Shown here one piece after another: positions 45,646-60,215 of a stretch of DNA of 64,000 nucleotides (position 1 is its first letter; every line of letters starts with the position of its first letter). The notes below the pieces were generated by a model. That model saw nothing but the letters and a program-made list of their open reading frames with translations, was not told where the DNA came from and searched no databases. The DNA lies in contig JAHBBC010000001.1 in assembly GCA_019915015.1 (NCBI GenBank), positions 1,054,001 through 1,118,000 on the forward strand, read 5' to 3'. Source of the DNA: Auriscalpium vulgare (taxonomy: Eukaryota; Basidiomycota; Agaricomycetes; Russulales; Auriscalpiaceae). The translations under genes and the position numbers were made by a program.

Positions 45646-48114
45646 TCACCGGCGCTGCGTCTTTCCGCCCTTCCGCTTGCCCGAGAACAGATGCTTGGGC
45701 TAGAATGAAAAGTGGTGTTAATTGGCCTGCCATCTCCGCTGTGTGTGGGTAGTAGCCGTACCATTTTGACCTTGATCGCGCGGTCGGACTCGCCGGCCTT
45801 GGCGAGCATATTCCGTGGCCGCTGGCCGAGGTTGCGCAGTTTGACCGCTCTTGATGCTTGCTACGAAGGCAAACACTTCGTTCAGCAACGACAAGAGATG
45901 CATAGAGACGAAAAGACGCACCTCTGCATCGCGCATGCCCGCGAGCTGCCGATTGGTCCGCGGTGCCCGAACGTGGGCGGTCTTCGCGATGACGGCCCCC
46001 GAATTCACCTTGACCCGCTTGTTCGGCGTCTCCTCACCATCCACATCCATCCACTCAGCCTCGCCGCCCTCTTCCCCGTCCACGTCCATCTCCTCATCCT
46101 CATCTCCATCCTCGTCGCGCTTCCGCTTCCGCTCCGCCCCACGCATCTTCGCAATGACTATCGCGCGCTCCTGCACACGACTTGGGTCGAGGCCAGCTTT
46201 GGTGAGATCCGTCGTCAGGTCGGTGAGGGTGCGCAGGCCCGCCGTGCGCGGGAGGCGCGCCTTATTCTTCATCTTCTTTTTGCCTTGCGCGGAGAGTTTG
46301 TGGCCCAGAGCGACTGTCGCCTCCGCGGCTTCGCGCTCGTCATCCGAGTCGAACTACACAACGTGTGTCAGAGAGGCTGATTGGGAAACAGGGAAGATAC
46401 GCACCATGTCCTCATCGTCATCGTAGAACCCTTCCGCCGCGAGCTTTTCCTCCTCCCGTTCGAGAGCTTCGAGCTTCTCTGCGATGTCGGGGTCGATGAA
46501 GTCCGCGATGTTCTTCCCGTCCATGATTTCCGGGATGATATCCTCTTTCCAATCCGGATTCGAGAGGAGGTAGTTCTCTGCGTACAGACAAAATCGTCAG
46601 CCATGGGCTCGAAAGGAATCTGGATGCGATTCTTACTTTTGAGGTTGATATTGTACACCCCCGCGCCGCCTTCCTCCAGCTCAATGTCGCGCTCCAGCTT
46701 TCTCCGCTCCGAATCCTCCTTGTCATACCTCTTCCTCTCCTTCACGACATCCGGGATGAACGGCTCCCGCACAACATCGTCACGCGCCTTCGGCTGCGCG
46801 ACGTGTATCCTGTTGATCACGGTGTTGATCTTGCTTCCCTTGAGCTTCGCGTCTACCCGCTGGGCGAGAAGCAAGTCGCACGCCTGATTCTTCAGATCCA
46901 TGACTCCTTCCTCGGAGTAGCAGGACACTTGTACACATAGAACGCCGTCGGCATTGATGATCTCCTGAACGAGCGCGCGGGTCTCCTCGGCGAGGTCCTC
47001 GAGGCGGGTCACGTCGATCTTGTTAATGACGAGCACTGTGGGCTTTCCGCCGAAGAGGGGCTTGATGGAATGGAAGAGTTTGCACTATTCAGCGGTGCTA
47101 GTCAGCGTAAGTCTCGAGGAGATAACGAGTGAACGCACCTGGGCTTCGACAGTGTAGCCACACTGCTCACTCAAATCCATGAAATACAGCACACAGCTCT
47201 TAAGATGCGCAAGCGCAGTGATACTCTGCATCTCGATTGTGTTCATGTCCTCCAGCGGGTGATCTAAAATCCCTGGGGTATCGATGACTTGCCATCGCAG
47301 ATACTTGTAGTCCAGATGCCCAACGAAGAGCGATTTTGTCGTGAAGGCGTAGGGCTGTACGTCGACGTCCGCCCGCGTGACCTTGTTGATGAACGAGGAC
47401 TTGCCGACATTCGGGTAGCCGCAGATGAGAAGTGTCCGTGTGTTCGGATCGATGGCGGGAAGGCGGGATATGTGCTGCCGGACCTGCTCGAGATATGCAA
47501 GCGGGTCTTTTTGCCGGCGCATGATCGTGGCCATGCTGAGAAAAAAAACGATGAGTAGTCTGCAAGACGATGATATTGGTGCGACGTACCGACCGAGTGC
47601 GGCTCTCTTCAGCTGCTTACACCGGTACAAGCTGTCTCCGAACTTGAGCAGGCGGACGTAGTCTTTTGCGACTTGGTCGATTAGGTGCCGGGCAGTCCGT
47701 AGTTGACCGAGCGCAAGTTTGTAGTGGTTCTTGTCGTACAGGACATTCATGAGCGATGAGAGGAAGGGATGCAAGTCCTGCATACAACACACGACTGTCA
47801 GCTCGGGATACTCGTGTATGGCAGGATCAACAGACGTCTAACATGGGGAATTCAGTGAGGATTGCGCCGAGCTTCTCGTCGAAGGTGTCCTGGGTGAATT
47901 TAACTTTGCGCATGTAGAAATTTCGTATGCGGCTGATTTTGAAGTTCTTGTGGATGACCTGCAACACATCTCAAGCGTTGAGTATGACTAGATGTGACTC
48001 GAGAAGACGTCCACGCACGGTAGGGGTTTTCCGCTGGGTCTTGGACAAGACGATGTCCAAGAAGTCGGCCGCCGTGGGCACCGGCGCGATCGCCTTGAGG
48101 CCGCTTGTCGACAT
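45646..48114 (-). CDS. NOG1: Nucleolar GTP-binding protein 1 (Nog1)
   Basis: Essential GTPase of pre-60S ribosome assembly. The start ATG at 48114 gives [33 protein letters not shown], the conserved NOG1 opening. A helical N-terminal domain precedes the G domain: G1 GYPNVGKSS, the [12 protein letters not shown] switch region, G3 [20 protein letters not shown]4 NKID and G5 SCYSEEG. Then come the NOG1-specific [22 protein letters not shown], the acidic segments, [17 protein letters not shown] and the basic end KTQRR. It is split into many short introns and shows no frame break in the parts I followed. It converges with the MIOS gene, with 237 bp between the stops. Confidence 0.94.
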
Positions 48115-49083
48115 GATGTTTCCAGTACTGCAAGGCCAAGGAAGTGTGCAGGATACGAAAGTTATCAGTGGGCAACGGGGTACGACTTTACGCAGCGAGG
48201 CTTGCAGTTTCCGATCTAAATTTTGGGACAGCGAGGTAAAAGGTTCTCACGGGCACATGACCGTGAAGACTCAGGTCAAGAGCGCTTGAAAGTACTAGTA
48301 GACTGACCGCGCCGCGAAGCTTCAGGTCGCCAACGAGTTTGCACCCCGGCCACAGCCATGCCGCATCGCCGAGTCCTCTTAAGATAGTGCGCGGAAGTAT
48401 GCCTCGTTCAAGAAGCCGGGCGAATCGATCTGCGCGGACGTCAAGCATACAACATGCTTGAGCCCACCCTTCAATCCGTCTACCTCATCTGTCTACCTCA
48501 AGAAGACTGCCCTGTACGTCCTATCGCATAACATTCACACAGTACGAATGGCGGTTTACGGTTGGAGGCTTTGAGACATGCAGCAGTCCGTCGACGTCGC
48601 AGTTTGGTGCAGTAGACTGTCCAATTAAACTCCTACGCAACTTAGCGCGTCCACAATTCGAATTTTCTCGATGTCCCCGCTCGAGCGCCACCATATATTC
48701 CCATGTCGATTCTGCGGCCCTCCCCCATTCCAAAGCAACCTACTGCGTCCCGTACCTGCCGGGCGTGTCCTTGCCTTCAATCTGATCTCCCGCGCGCGGC
48801 TACTGCCGGGAGACTGCCCTTGCTCTTTTGCATTGAGGACTCTCCCAGTTACTGGCGGCACATACGTACAAAGATGAGAGTGATCACCTCTTCCACTCCC
48901 TTCAATACGTACGCGTCAAATATGAGACTATTGAAGCCATCCTCTGAACATCATGATTAAGATTTCATACCAGCTTTTGCTCTGGGGCGGCATCGTCCCG
49001 GACAGACGTGTCCCTGTGTCTGGAAGCGACAAGATGACCCGAGGTTTGATTACCATTGGACTATGAGCACCGACATCGACTAC
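48115..49083. other. Intergenic, NOG1 promoter side
   Basis: 970 bp holding the NOG1 promoter and the 3' UTR of the EF-hand/ZZ gene. Short ORFs (for example 48671-48877) lack motifs and splice support. Confidence 0.45.
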
Positions 49084-52000
49084 TTACTCTACTTGGGCGG
49101 TACCCTTCATAGTAACAGCACTCGCTTCCGCCAGGCGCCGCAGAAAAATTTCAATGTTCTCCATACGCTTTTCAAGCGAGAACAAGCGCTGCCCATTGGA
49201 GATCTCGAGGGAGAGCAGGCGCTGCTCGGTAGAGTTTTCGAGCGAGAGTAGGCGCTGCGCGGTGGATTTTTCGAGCGAGGTCAGGCGCTGCTCCATGGCG
49301 TCCTCAACAGAATCAGACTCTTTCGGAGCCTCCGGGGCCTGAGCGCGGACCAAGACATGGTCCTCCTTGTGCATTCCTGAAGCACGATCGACCATGGGGA
49401 CACCTTTCGCGTTACATGCATTGCATATGTACAGGTCGTCTGAAAACACGCACCTGTCGTGAGTACGCATTTTTTGGAGAAGAGATCGTGCTTACCGGTG
49501 CATTTGCAACAATACCAGCACGGCAAAGTAATGGGTTCCTCACAGACACCACAAATAGGCGGTATGAATTCGGCATGCGAGCTTGTGTTGACGGTCGACA
49601 GACGTTTCGCAGTATAGATGGCATCCCCCATGGTGGAGGTGGTAGCGGCACCAGAGCGCTCTGCTGTAAGACTTTCCAGCTGCGCGGCTCTCTTAGTCGC
49701 AAGCGCCTTGCAGGCGCCCTCGATCTTCTCTAGTGCCGCGCGAGCTTGCCTGTGTACTCGTCCATATTGACGCCTAGACACGGACATATGCAGCATAAGA
49801 AGATGGTGGGTCGGCTCATGCGGTGCGTTCAGGTCGGGCCGCTGCTCGGTAGTAATACGTGCAGTCACGCACGCATCTGTGGCGCAGAGATCGACTGTGT
49901 CGAAGCTTTGGCCCGACTTGATGACGCAGTCGAGACAGATAATGCGGGGTCCACCAATATTGCCGTGGCAGGCGTCACAGTTCGCAGTGCTTCAAATTTG
50001 ATTTGAGCGCACACTCAACAGTACTTGGTAATAACTCACCCGTGGACGGTCGTAGTGGCTTTTATTTTCAGGATACATGACCCGTAGAAGCATGCGTCGG
50101 CGGGCAGTATACGCTGAGCCACCATCGAAAGCGCTTCACCTTCCTGCTCATTGAGAGGAGTGCCGAAGTGCGCCCAGCGAATATAGAAGTTTATGAACAA
50201 CTTCCTGTCGTCCCGGCGTTGCTGAAAGTACGACCATGACCATCGTTCGCGGCGAACCTCCTGACGCACTGCCTCTATCGCGAAGTTCCACAGAGAGCGG
50301 ACTTTGGTGGCTGCGAGTGTTGCACTATCCGGATAGAAGACCATGTGACGAGGCGCTATCCTCTTGAAGACGAACTGTCCAAATCCAGCCTCTGGGTCGG
50401 CGTAGTAACTCCAGGGTCCTAGTGTTAAGGTACGAGTGCTGAGATCGTGCTGCCCATAAAAGTAGATTTTGTCGAATCTGGAACCAGTGAAAGTCCACTT
50501 GAGCGAAAGCTGAGCAATGCCGTGCTCGTCATTCATACAAGTCCCGACCACATGGAAGCGGCCACGGTTGCTCCAGCCGGTTGCCTTGACGTTGTTCTCG
50601 CCTTCCGCAGCCTCGATGACGAGGGTCATCATGGTGTCGCCTCCATAGATCTCACGTATGCCATCTCGCTCGTAGAAGTAGCCGCTCCAATTACCAAGAC
50701 TATCCTTTTGGTAACTGAATGGCTGCAGAGGATACGCAAGGGTTGAAACACATACACATACTTCACAGGCGAAGTTATATGCGTGTCCTCAGGTATGCGT
50801 TCGATGGTTTCGATGGTCTCGCCGTCATATACCCAATTGTCGAGGGAGAGTTCGTCAAAGTACTCGTGCTGAAGGACATCTGCCGGCTTGATGGTTTGGT
50901 CCTCGGTGGCGTCGTTGTACGGCGTCACAGGGGGGTCAAGATCTTTGACATAGTTGGGATGCCATAAGTCCGTGTCCTTGTAGAAGTATTTGAGCTGCAT
51001 CTTGGTCAGAGCGGCAAGATCCTGCAATAAGAATAAGGACGTACGGTGCCGTACGCGAAGTTCTTGAACTGCTTGTCCAAGTCTGATTTCTGCTGGATGA
51101 AGATGTCTGCAAGGTAATGAGGAGAATGAGAATCGATAGACAGGCAGGACAACACCGTTGACAGTAACTCACTCTTGAGGTCACGCACCCGGTGCAACAG
51201 GCATTCTCGAACGTTTATGATACTCACCCAGGCATCGGACAACTCTCGGGGTGAGATGACCTTCGTCCGCGCTATCCGCATGATTTCATAGTGACGCTTC
51301 ATCAGTAGATAAAACACTGGAAAGACGAACTGGAAGTAAAACAAGTTCAGTCAAATCTCTCTGACAGCTTGATGTGTTTCACCTTCTCTATGCGCCCGAC
51401 GCCAGTGACAAGTGCGAGAGTGTCCAAGCCGTCGATGTTGTAGTCAACCGCCTTCAAGTTCTCCGCCAAGCGAGCTTCCTCCGTTTCAATGTACTTCGTG
51501 AATCTGTCCTGGGGAAGCGACTCAGCCTCTTCGTTGACCATGCTTGCGGTCAGCGTGTGCACGATCCACCACACAGCGCGGAGATATTCAGCAACGGGTT
51601 GCCGGTTAGCGGGGAGCAGTTCCACAGAAAGACCCTCCATCTTGGCGAATATATCTTCAATCTTGCAGGCATAATCGATTATCGATACTTTCCAGCCTGC
51701 GAATTCGTTCAGGAATCGCACGTTCGACGATGCACAGATCAGTATCACGTACCGGCAGCCCAGAACGCCACCCAGTGAGCTAAACTGCGACAATGTGAAA
51801 CCTCACGAGATTGGCCGTGATGGAAGAAAGAGACTTACGTCCAGTCGAGCGGACGACCGCTAGTGAATCGATTCATCTCGGCCACCGTAATGAAGCCTGA
51901 TGCGTCGTCGTCAAACGCCTCCAGGATCGGCTGTACCCTCGACACGTCGATAAATTGAATCGCCCAGGCGTCAGGATTTTGATTTCCGACAAGCAAATTG

Positions 52001-53957
52001 ACGCCGCGCACTGGCTGCACGTCCGTGATTTGTGACTCGACGTAGTAGTCACGCAGAGCGAGGACAAAGTGTCGAGCTTTGACGTTTCCGCGCCATCCCT
52101 TGAAGGTAGAGTAAACGAGGCGCGAGGTCAGTCAAAACCTGACATACCATGTCCTTCCAGATGCCGTGGATGGACTGCAAAAAAGCCTGAGATGAATGGA
52201 CTTGATGGGCAGTAAGTACCACGTACTCGGTCCCGAATACGTTCATGAGCTCCACCCTTGACTTCCTTGATAATGCGGTCCGACGCGCGATCCACCACAA
52301 GGGCCAGCTCGTCTATGATCTGCCGTTTCTGCACCTCAAACTTGCGCGAGAACACAAGCATGTTTTGCTCGATCGCTGCGTCGGGCTCGACTGCTAACTC
52401 CTCTTTGAGCTCCTCGAGCGCGGCCATCTCAGTGCGGTGCCCGCCGGGGTTGGCACCGGACTTGACGAGAGTGTGCAGCTCGCGGAGGGCCTTGTCGTTG
52501 CTGCGGACAACCTTGATGCCGCCTCGCGCATCGACCATGTCGGAGAGCTCTTTCTGCTCTTTGCTCACAAGCTGCTGGAAAATCGCCATCATCGTGTCCA
52601 TCCTGCGTCAGGAATTGCTTCAGAAGAATCGAGGAAACAGTTGATTGGTTACAAACTTTGCATTGAGCTTCTGTGTGGTCTCATCGACTCCGGCCAGGGT
52701 CACATTCGCCTTGTCGACACCCTGTGACGTGTGGATCGACAGAGCAAACTCAAATTCAGTGCGTCGCTTCGTGAACAAGGAAACGAAGGTGAGGAGCTTC
52801 GCATCCCATATCGGCCCCTGAAAGACCTTCGCGAGCAGTTTCTTTTTGGAGGATGTGTCGCAGGTGTTCGAACATGCCTTGATGTCGCCCGCGGTTTTCT
52901 GGACAAGCGCCCGCAGCCGATCTTCGATTGATTGTTGACCAGGGGGGATTACTTTGTCGTCCCGCATGTCCTGGAGTCTGATGCCCTCAATCAGCGCGGA
53001 GTCAACTTAGAACGAGAGAGTCGGAACGCACTGCAGGAGCACCGTCATCATGTCCTTCATCTCGACATACAATGCTATGATCTTCTTCTCGTTCTCGCGC
53101 CGCTTCAGCTCAAGCGTGTAGACCGTCTTGAACGCCATCACCGCCACTGATGCAAGCTTTAATTTAGAAGCAGGGAAGTCTAAGATAGACGCCATACCTC
53201 CAATGAAGGGGTGCAAGTCTGCGACAACATCGAGGGCATTCATGAGCACGGGCATCCCATCAATGAACATATTAATGCCGTCTTGTACGACCTCCGCAAT
53301 GTGCGTCTCCTCAATGGCGGTGATCGCCGCGCTGACGACCGGCGTAACCGTCGACATCGCACTTGCGGTTTCCTGGAGTGCGTCTGCGTCGTCCACTATC
53401 AAAAAAGAGACAGCACTGTAAGTCTCGACATCATGATGATACCAGGACAACATGCACGCACTCACAGTGTCCAGCAGCCTCGACCCGCCCGGCCCATACT
53501 TCGACCCGTCCTTGACCAATTCCCAAGTCGTTGACAAAGTCGCGCTGAAGGCCCCGTTTTCCATACGCGAGTCCGGCGACGTCCCGTCGACCGGTTCTGG
53601 CGAGGGCATGGAGAGGCCGGTGATGGACTCCTCGGGCCCAGCAAACTTCGCGCTGATGTCCTCCGGCGAGGGCACAAGCACGGGCGTGAGGAAGCTCGGA
53701 GACGACGCATCCGCAGGCGGGACAAGCGGAGTTGTGACTGTCGCGCTGGACGCAGACACTTCTTGACTCGCCCCCGAGCTCCTCCTCCACGTGTGCTTCG
53801 ACGAAGAGGCCGGAGCTGCAGGCGCAGTTTGGCTCCGTGTCGGCGCGTCACTCTTCCTCTCATCGTTAACCTCCGCATCGCCGGTGTCACCCACGGACCG
53901 CGCACGGCTCTTGTTGTTCGGATGGCTGATCTTGTGCAGAATGCGGGAGAACGACAT
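49084..53957 (-). CDS. Large EF-hand and ZZ-finger protein, basidiomycete type
   Basis: Unnamed multi-exon gene. ATG 53957 gives MSFSRILHKISHPNNK, then about 150 low-complexity residues. A helical region follows (GPGGSRLLDTV, VVMAFKTVYTLELKRRENEKKIIALYVEMKDMM, GDIKACSNTCDTSSKKKLLAKVF) that resembles the helical N-termini of fungal signalling proteins. Next come a coiled-coil stretch (RQIIDELALVVDRASDRII), an EF-hand (VQPILEAFDDDASGFITVAEMNRF), a large conserved region with FYLLMKRHYEIMRIARTKVI, and a predicted C-terminal ZZ finger (ICGVCEEPITLPCWYCCKC...LYICNACNAKG...HKEDHVLVR). The end is a four-fold 11-residue coiled-coil repeat. A calcium-responsive adaptor is a reasonable inference; no catalytic motif is seen. 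Splice junctions were only partly traced, and two adjacent genes cannot be fully excluded. Confidence 0.7.
49162..49293 (-). repeat. Four tandem 33-bp (11-residue) repeats
   Basis: Exactly 132 bp encode four units of the pattern xQRLxSLExSx inside the last exon of the EF-hand/ZZ gene: EQRLTSLEKST, AQRLLSLENST, EQRLLSLEISN, GQRLFSLEKRM. An 11-residue (hendecad) period with Leu at fixed positions predicts a right-handed or parallel coiled coil. Confidence 0.9.
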
Positions 53958-54672
53958 GGCGGTTGATGCGGGAGAGCGATGTGAATATCTGGTTCTGCGC
54001 GCCTGCTGGCCCCGTTCTTTCAACGATCATCTGTCACAGCTATACGGAGAGACCAGCGCTAGCAGCATGCGAGAAGCGCCTCGGGAAAGTCCAAACCCTG
54101 GCAAGGTTTCGGTGAGACGAACGCACGTCCTCAATCAAGCTGGCTGTTCTCAGAACATACTTAGTTCAAGCCTAGGTAGGCATGGCCGGTGGGTTCAGGC
54201 TCGTGAGTTTGTCAGAAGGCGCTTGAAGGACGGTCCGCGAAGTCGCCAGTCAAAGCACGGTCAGAACAATATGCATGGTCGGTGAGTTGATTGAAGGTGG
54301 ACAGAGGAAACGGTGTATGTAGCAAGTTGGTGCGAATTGAATGCAGTCGGGAGTTTGAACGACGTGGGAACTTTCACCCGACGCAAAATGATAATATATG
54401 GATCCTGGGTTCAGTCATGATGTACACGATGTATCGTAGCTTGTAACACTATAGTAAGGTCTACGACGTGGTAGGTGGTGGATTCTGGGATGACACTGGC
54501 AATATTACAATGACGGGGGCAGTACAGGACGTAACCAGGTTGGAGATGGACGATGTGCGCGGTAACCAAGTGAAGCAGTATTGTGCAGACTCAGAGCAAA
54601 GGCACAGGCAAGAGAAAGAGTATGAAGATCGTCCGTTCCCAGAGGAGATAGGAGGACTAGCGGTGAGAGCGG
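53958..54672. other. Intergenic, about 715 bp
   Basis: Promoter of the EF-hand/ZZ gene and 3' UTR of the ubiquitin ligase gene; A/T-rich near 54380-54460. Nothing else recognised. Confidence 0.45.
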
Positions 54673-56560
54673 TTAGTCACAGCCTTCAACGGGAGTGTTC
54701 CACTTCCACCGGCCCTCCTCGTAGCCCTGCGCAGTGTCCTCTAGCATGATTTCGTTGCGCTTCTGCACGTACACGGTCTTGTCCGTGACCTTCTGGCGGA
54801 GCGTCGGGATCGTCTCAGCCTCGATCGGTGACTCTAGCAATTCTGACAAGTCCTCTACGGCCTTCTCCAAATCACTGAGAAGGTCGTGAGTACGGCGTAT
54901 CAGCATACATCAACGACGGGCGCACCGTTGATTATCCTCGAACAGCTCCTTCTGGTTGCTCTTTTCCAGGTAGTAAGCCATGGCGTAGGTCCACTTGAGC
55001 GTCGTGCGACACTTTTCGACCTCGTCCACAGCTTTCTTCATGAACTGCACCTCGATCCAGGTGAGAGCAGTTGACAGCTGCATCTCCTCCATCTTCTTCT
55101 CGGTCTTCACGTAGAGCTCGACGGAGAGTTTGGCCGACTGCTCGTGGTTAGCCCAGCGATTGTAGTACTGTGCGGGTGATGCAATGTTGAGATGTTACGA
55201 CGTTATGATGAAAAAACGTGTGACTCACGTGGAGGTAGCGCTCAAGGGAGGCCCTGCTGGCGGACTGCGCATCACGAGCTGAGACGCCAGTCTTGTCATC
55301 GTATCGATTGCAGGAGTACCACGCGGTGCCATGCTCCTGCCACGGGCCCATACACACCCAGCAAAACTCCCACTTGCACTTCTTGCAGGTCATGTGGCTG
55401 GCGTAACATCAGTATGGCACCCGCTGACCAAAGAAGATGTACTCACTTGCACCCGCCATTCTTTTCGATCGTGCTCTGGCATTTGCTGCACTCCTTGGTG
55501 TTAGTCTTGATCCAGTTGGCCGTTTCTGAGTCATCGCGGCATTTCTGCAGCCACATCTTGGCGACCGAGCATAGCACAGGGCGGTGGTCACCCTCAATAG
55601 GACAGCCGAAGCAGAATTTGTGCTTTGGGTCGGCGCCACAGGAGACCGTCGGGACGACTGTAGCGAGGGAGGAGCGCGAGGCAGCGTGACATGAGACAGC
55701 ATGCGTGCAGGAAGGGTAAGGGCAGAATTTGAGGTTGCGGCTGCTCGCCACAAAGTTGCGGACGAGAAGCTCTTGGTAGCGCCCGGCAGTCTCCGCGTCT
55801 CCGTCCAGGACTTTGAGCACAAAGTTGTCCGGGGCAAGGACACTACAACCCTCGCCCATGCACGAGATGCGGTGCTCACCCTCCTCGCGAATCTTGCCCG
55901 TCGCATATGCCTTCCAGCAGCCTGTGCAGAACGCATGCCCGCATGAGAGCTCGGAGGTCTCGACCTGGGTGTCGTCGAAGCAGATAGGGCAAACGAAGGG
56001 CTGTGGAGCCGGGTCGACCTTCCTGTGCGTCTTGGAGGCAGACCTGGTCGATCGTCGCGGACGCTCGGGCCCGGGAGAGGATGCCTTGGATGCGGGAGAG
56101 ACGCCTGCGGCCGCAGCGACGGCAGCAGAGTTATCCATGTACTTGTCGATAAGGCGATCCTTGTTCCAATCCATGTGTCGAAGCAGAAGGGCGGCTGCCG
56201 TGGCCTACCCATGAGCGCGTCAGGGACCGCATACAGTGTAAGAAAGACAGAGAGTGGCTCACATCGACTCCAAAGATGGCGCTGATGTTCTCGACGTCCA
56301 CACGCATGAGATCCTCCACCTCGGCCTGGGTCAAGGGATCGTACTCTACTTCGTACGATTTCTTCTTTCCCTTGGAAATGACCTTGATGTCGTCTGTCTC
56401 AATGTCCATCTCCTCGTCCGAGGCTGTTGACGCTGAGGAGGCGCGCCAGGTGAGCACAAGGGGAGACAAGCAGCACGGACATACACTCACCATCCTCCGC
56501 GTCAAGCATCTCCTCATCGTCATCGTACTCCTCGTCAGAATAATCGTAGTCGGAGGACAT
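54673..56560 (-). CDS. RBR E3 ubiquitin ligase, Ariadne type
   Basis: RING-between-RING ligase of the Ariadne/HHARI class, which works with neddylated cullins. The acidic N-terminus MSSDYDYSDEEYDDDEEML is typical of the class. A UBA-like region follows (VENISAIFGVDATAAALLLRHMDWNKDRLIDKY). RING1 reads FVCPICFDDTQVETSELSCGHAFC...CWKAY; the in-between RING KFCPYPSCTHAV...CSKKHKFCF-like (here DPKHKFCFGC). RING2 is [32 protein letters not shown]; the Cys of NGGCNHM is the thioester residue. The C-terminal Ariadne domain runs YNRWANHEQSAKL to YLEKSNQKELFEDNQRDLE and ends NTPVEGCD. Several short introns. It shares a 150-bp promoter gap with the lysyl-tRNA synthetase gene. Confidence 0.93.
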
Positions 56561-56710
56561 GGTGGTTGCAGACAAAGTGGCGGTTATATGTCAGCGCGCA
56601 CCGCCGTGCGTTAGCCGCAGGGCGACGAGGAGACGGCGACCCGGCCGGCGATCGGCCTGACCGAGTCACCTTTTCTGGCCACCAAGCGCCGTTGAGATTT
56701 ACTGGATTGG
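56561..56710. promoter_or_regulatory. Shared 150-bp divergent promoter region
   Basis: Lies between the leftward ubiquitin ligase start (56560) and the first in-frame ATG of lysyl-tRNA synthetase (56711). Confidence 0.55.
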
Positions 56711-59080
<2,370 letters not shown>

Positions 59081-60215
59081 CCTTCATAAGGCAGTGGAGA
59101 ACATGCGTATGAAGGAGGTAGCCATGTAAATGTTTTGAACGTACTATGAAGTGATAGAAGGAGAGAAGCAACATCATTCTTGATCGCTGCAGAGTGCTTC
59201 GCCACGCAAAACGATGCGAACCCTTTGGAAAGGGGCAATTCCATACGACTGCGGCGAAGCTCTTCGCGTTCCCGTCATGTCGGACCCATTGCGACAACAT
59301 ACAGTACTCCCTCGCCATCTCATCCTTCTTGGACTGTACCCTTCTGGGACCCGGTAGTTTGGCAGTCCAGGCCGTAATAAAGGATGCATTTCATTCACTC
59401 GAAACGCGCCCTAGGGGCCGTAACCTTGCTCCGATGCAGGATCGCTGAGGCTCGTGACTGAACTCGGTGTGGTGCTCGAGCGCGCAAGTAGAAGCAAATG
59501 TACGCAAACAAGACCATATACCATTGTGCGTGGAACACTTAATGACCGGGGAGAGACCTTGGCGAGCAGTGGCACTGGCAAGGGCCAGACCTTCGTTACC
59601 TACGCTGATGCATAGACTCCAGATTTGTGCCTTGTCGCTTTTGGTTTGACCGTCACCGGCGTGCTGAGACGAGGCCCAAGCCGTATCGACAAGAGTCTAG
59701 TTTCAGTACGGACGTTTGACGGACGTGGAAGATTTTGTTGCCAACGCTTGGCACCGGCGCTTGGCAGCTGGGGCAGTGAGCACATAAAGCCAGGCTGGCA
59801 ACCAATACAAATTGCGCCCACTCTGCTCTCTACTCTCTGACGGTCAGTTCCTCTAAACACAGTGCAAGCAAGACCCGATTTTCTATCACCGCGACCGGCT
59901 TGAGTGTCTCAGGCGCTCTCCTCCACCCTGCAGCTGGGACTCTTGAACGTGTCGATCTCTCTGCTTTGTAGCTGCGGCAGGAAGTTCTACTGTATTTCTC
60001 GAACGCTTGGCTAAGCTTTGCTTTCTGCCAGTAGACGTTAGCGCTAATGTTGGCGACGAGCTCATCGTTATCAGCGGGCTATCTAATTTGGGATCAAATG
60101 CGGCCCCGCCGGTTCACCGAAATTATCTTCGATCGCCCACGCCCTCGCGTTTTCCTCCGGACGACCACCTACGACCTCCCTTTCCTGTGTCCGGGTGCTC
60201 CCTCCTGCCTCCCAG
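59081..60215. other. Intergenic, about 1.1 kb
   Basis: Between the lysyl-tRNA synthetase stop and the GPI glycoprotein start. Short ORFs without motifs. The C/T-rich tract at 60120-60215 is a typical fungal promoter pattern ahead of the glycoprotein ATG. Confidence 0.45.
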
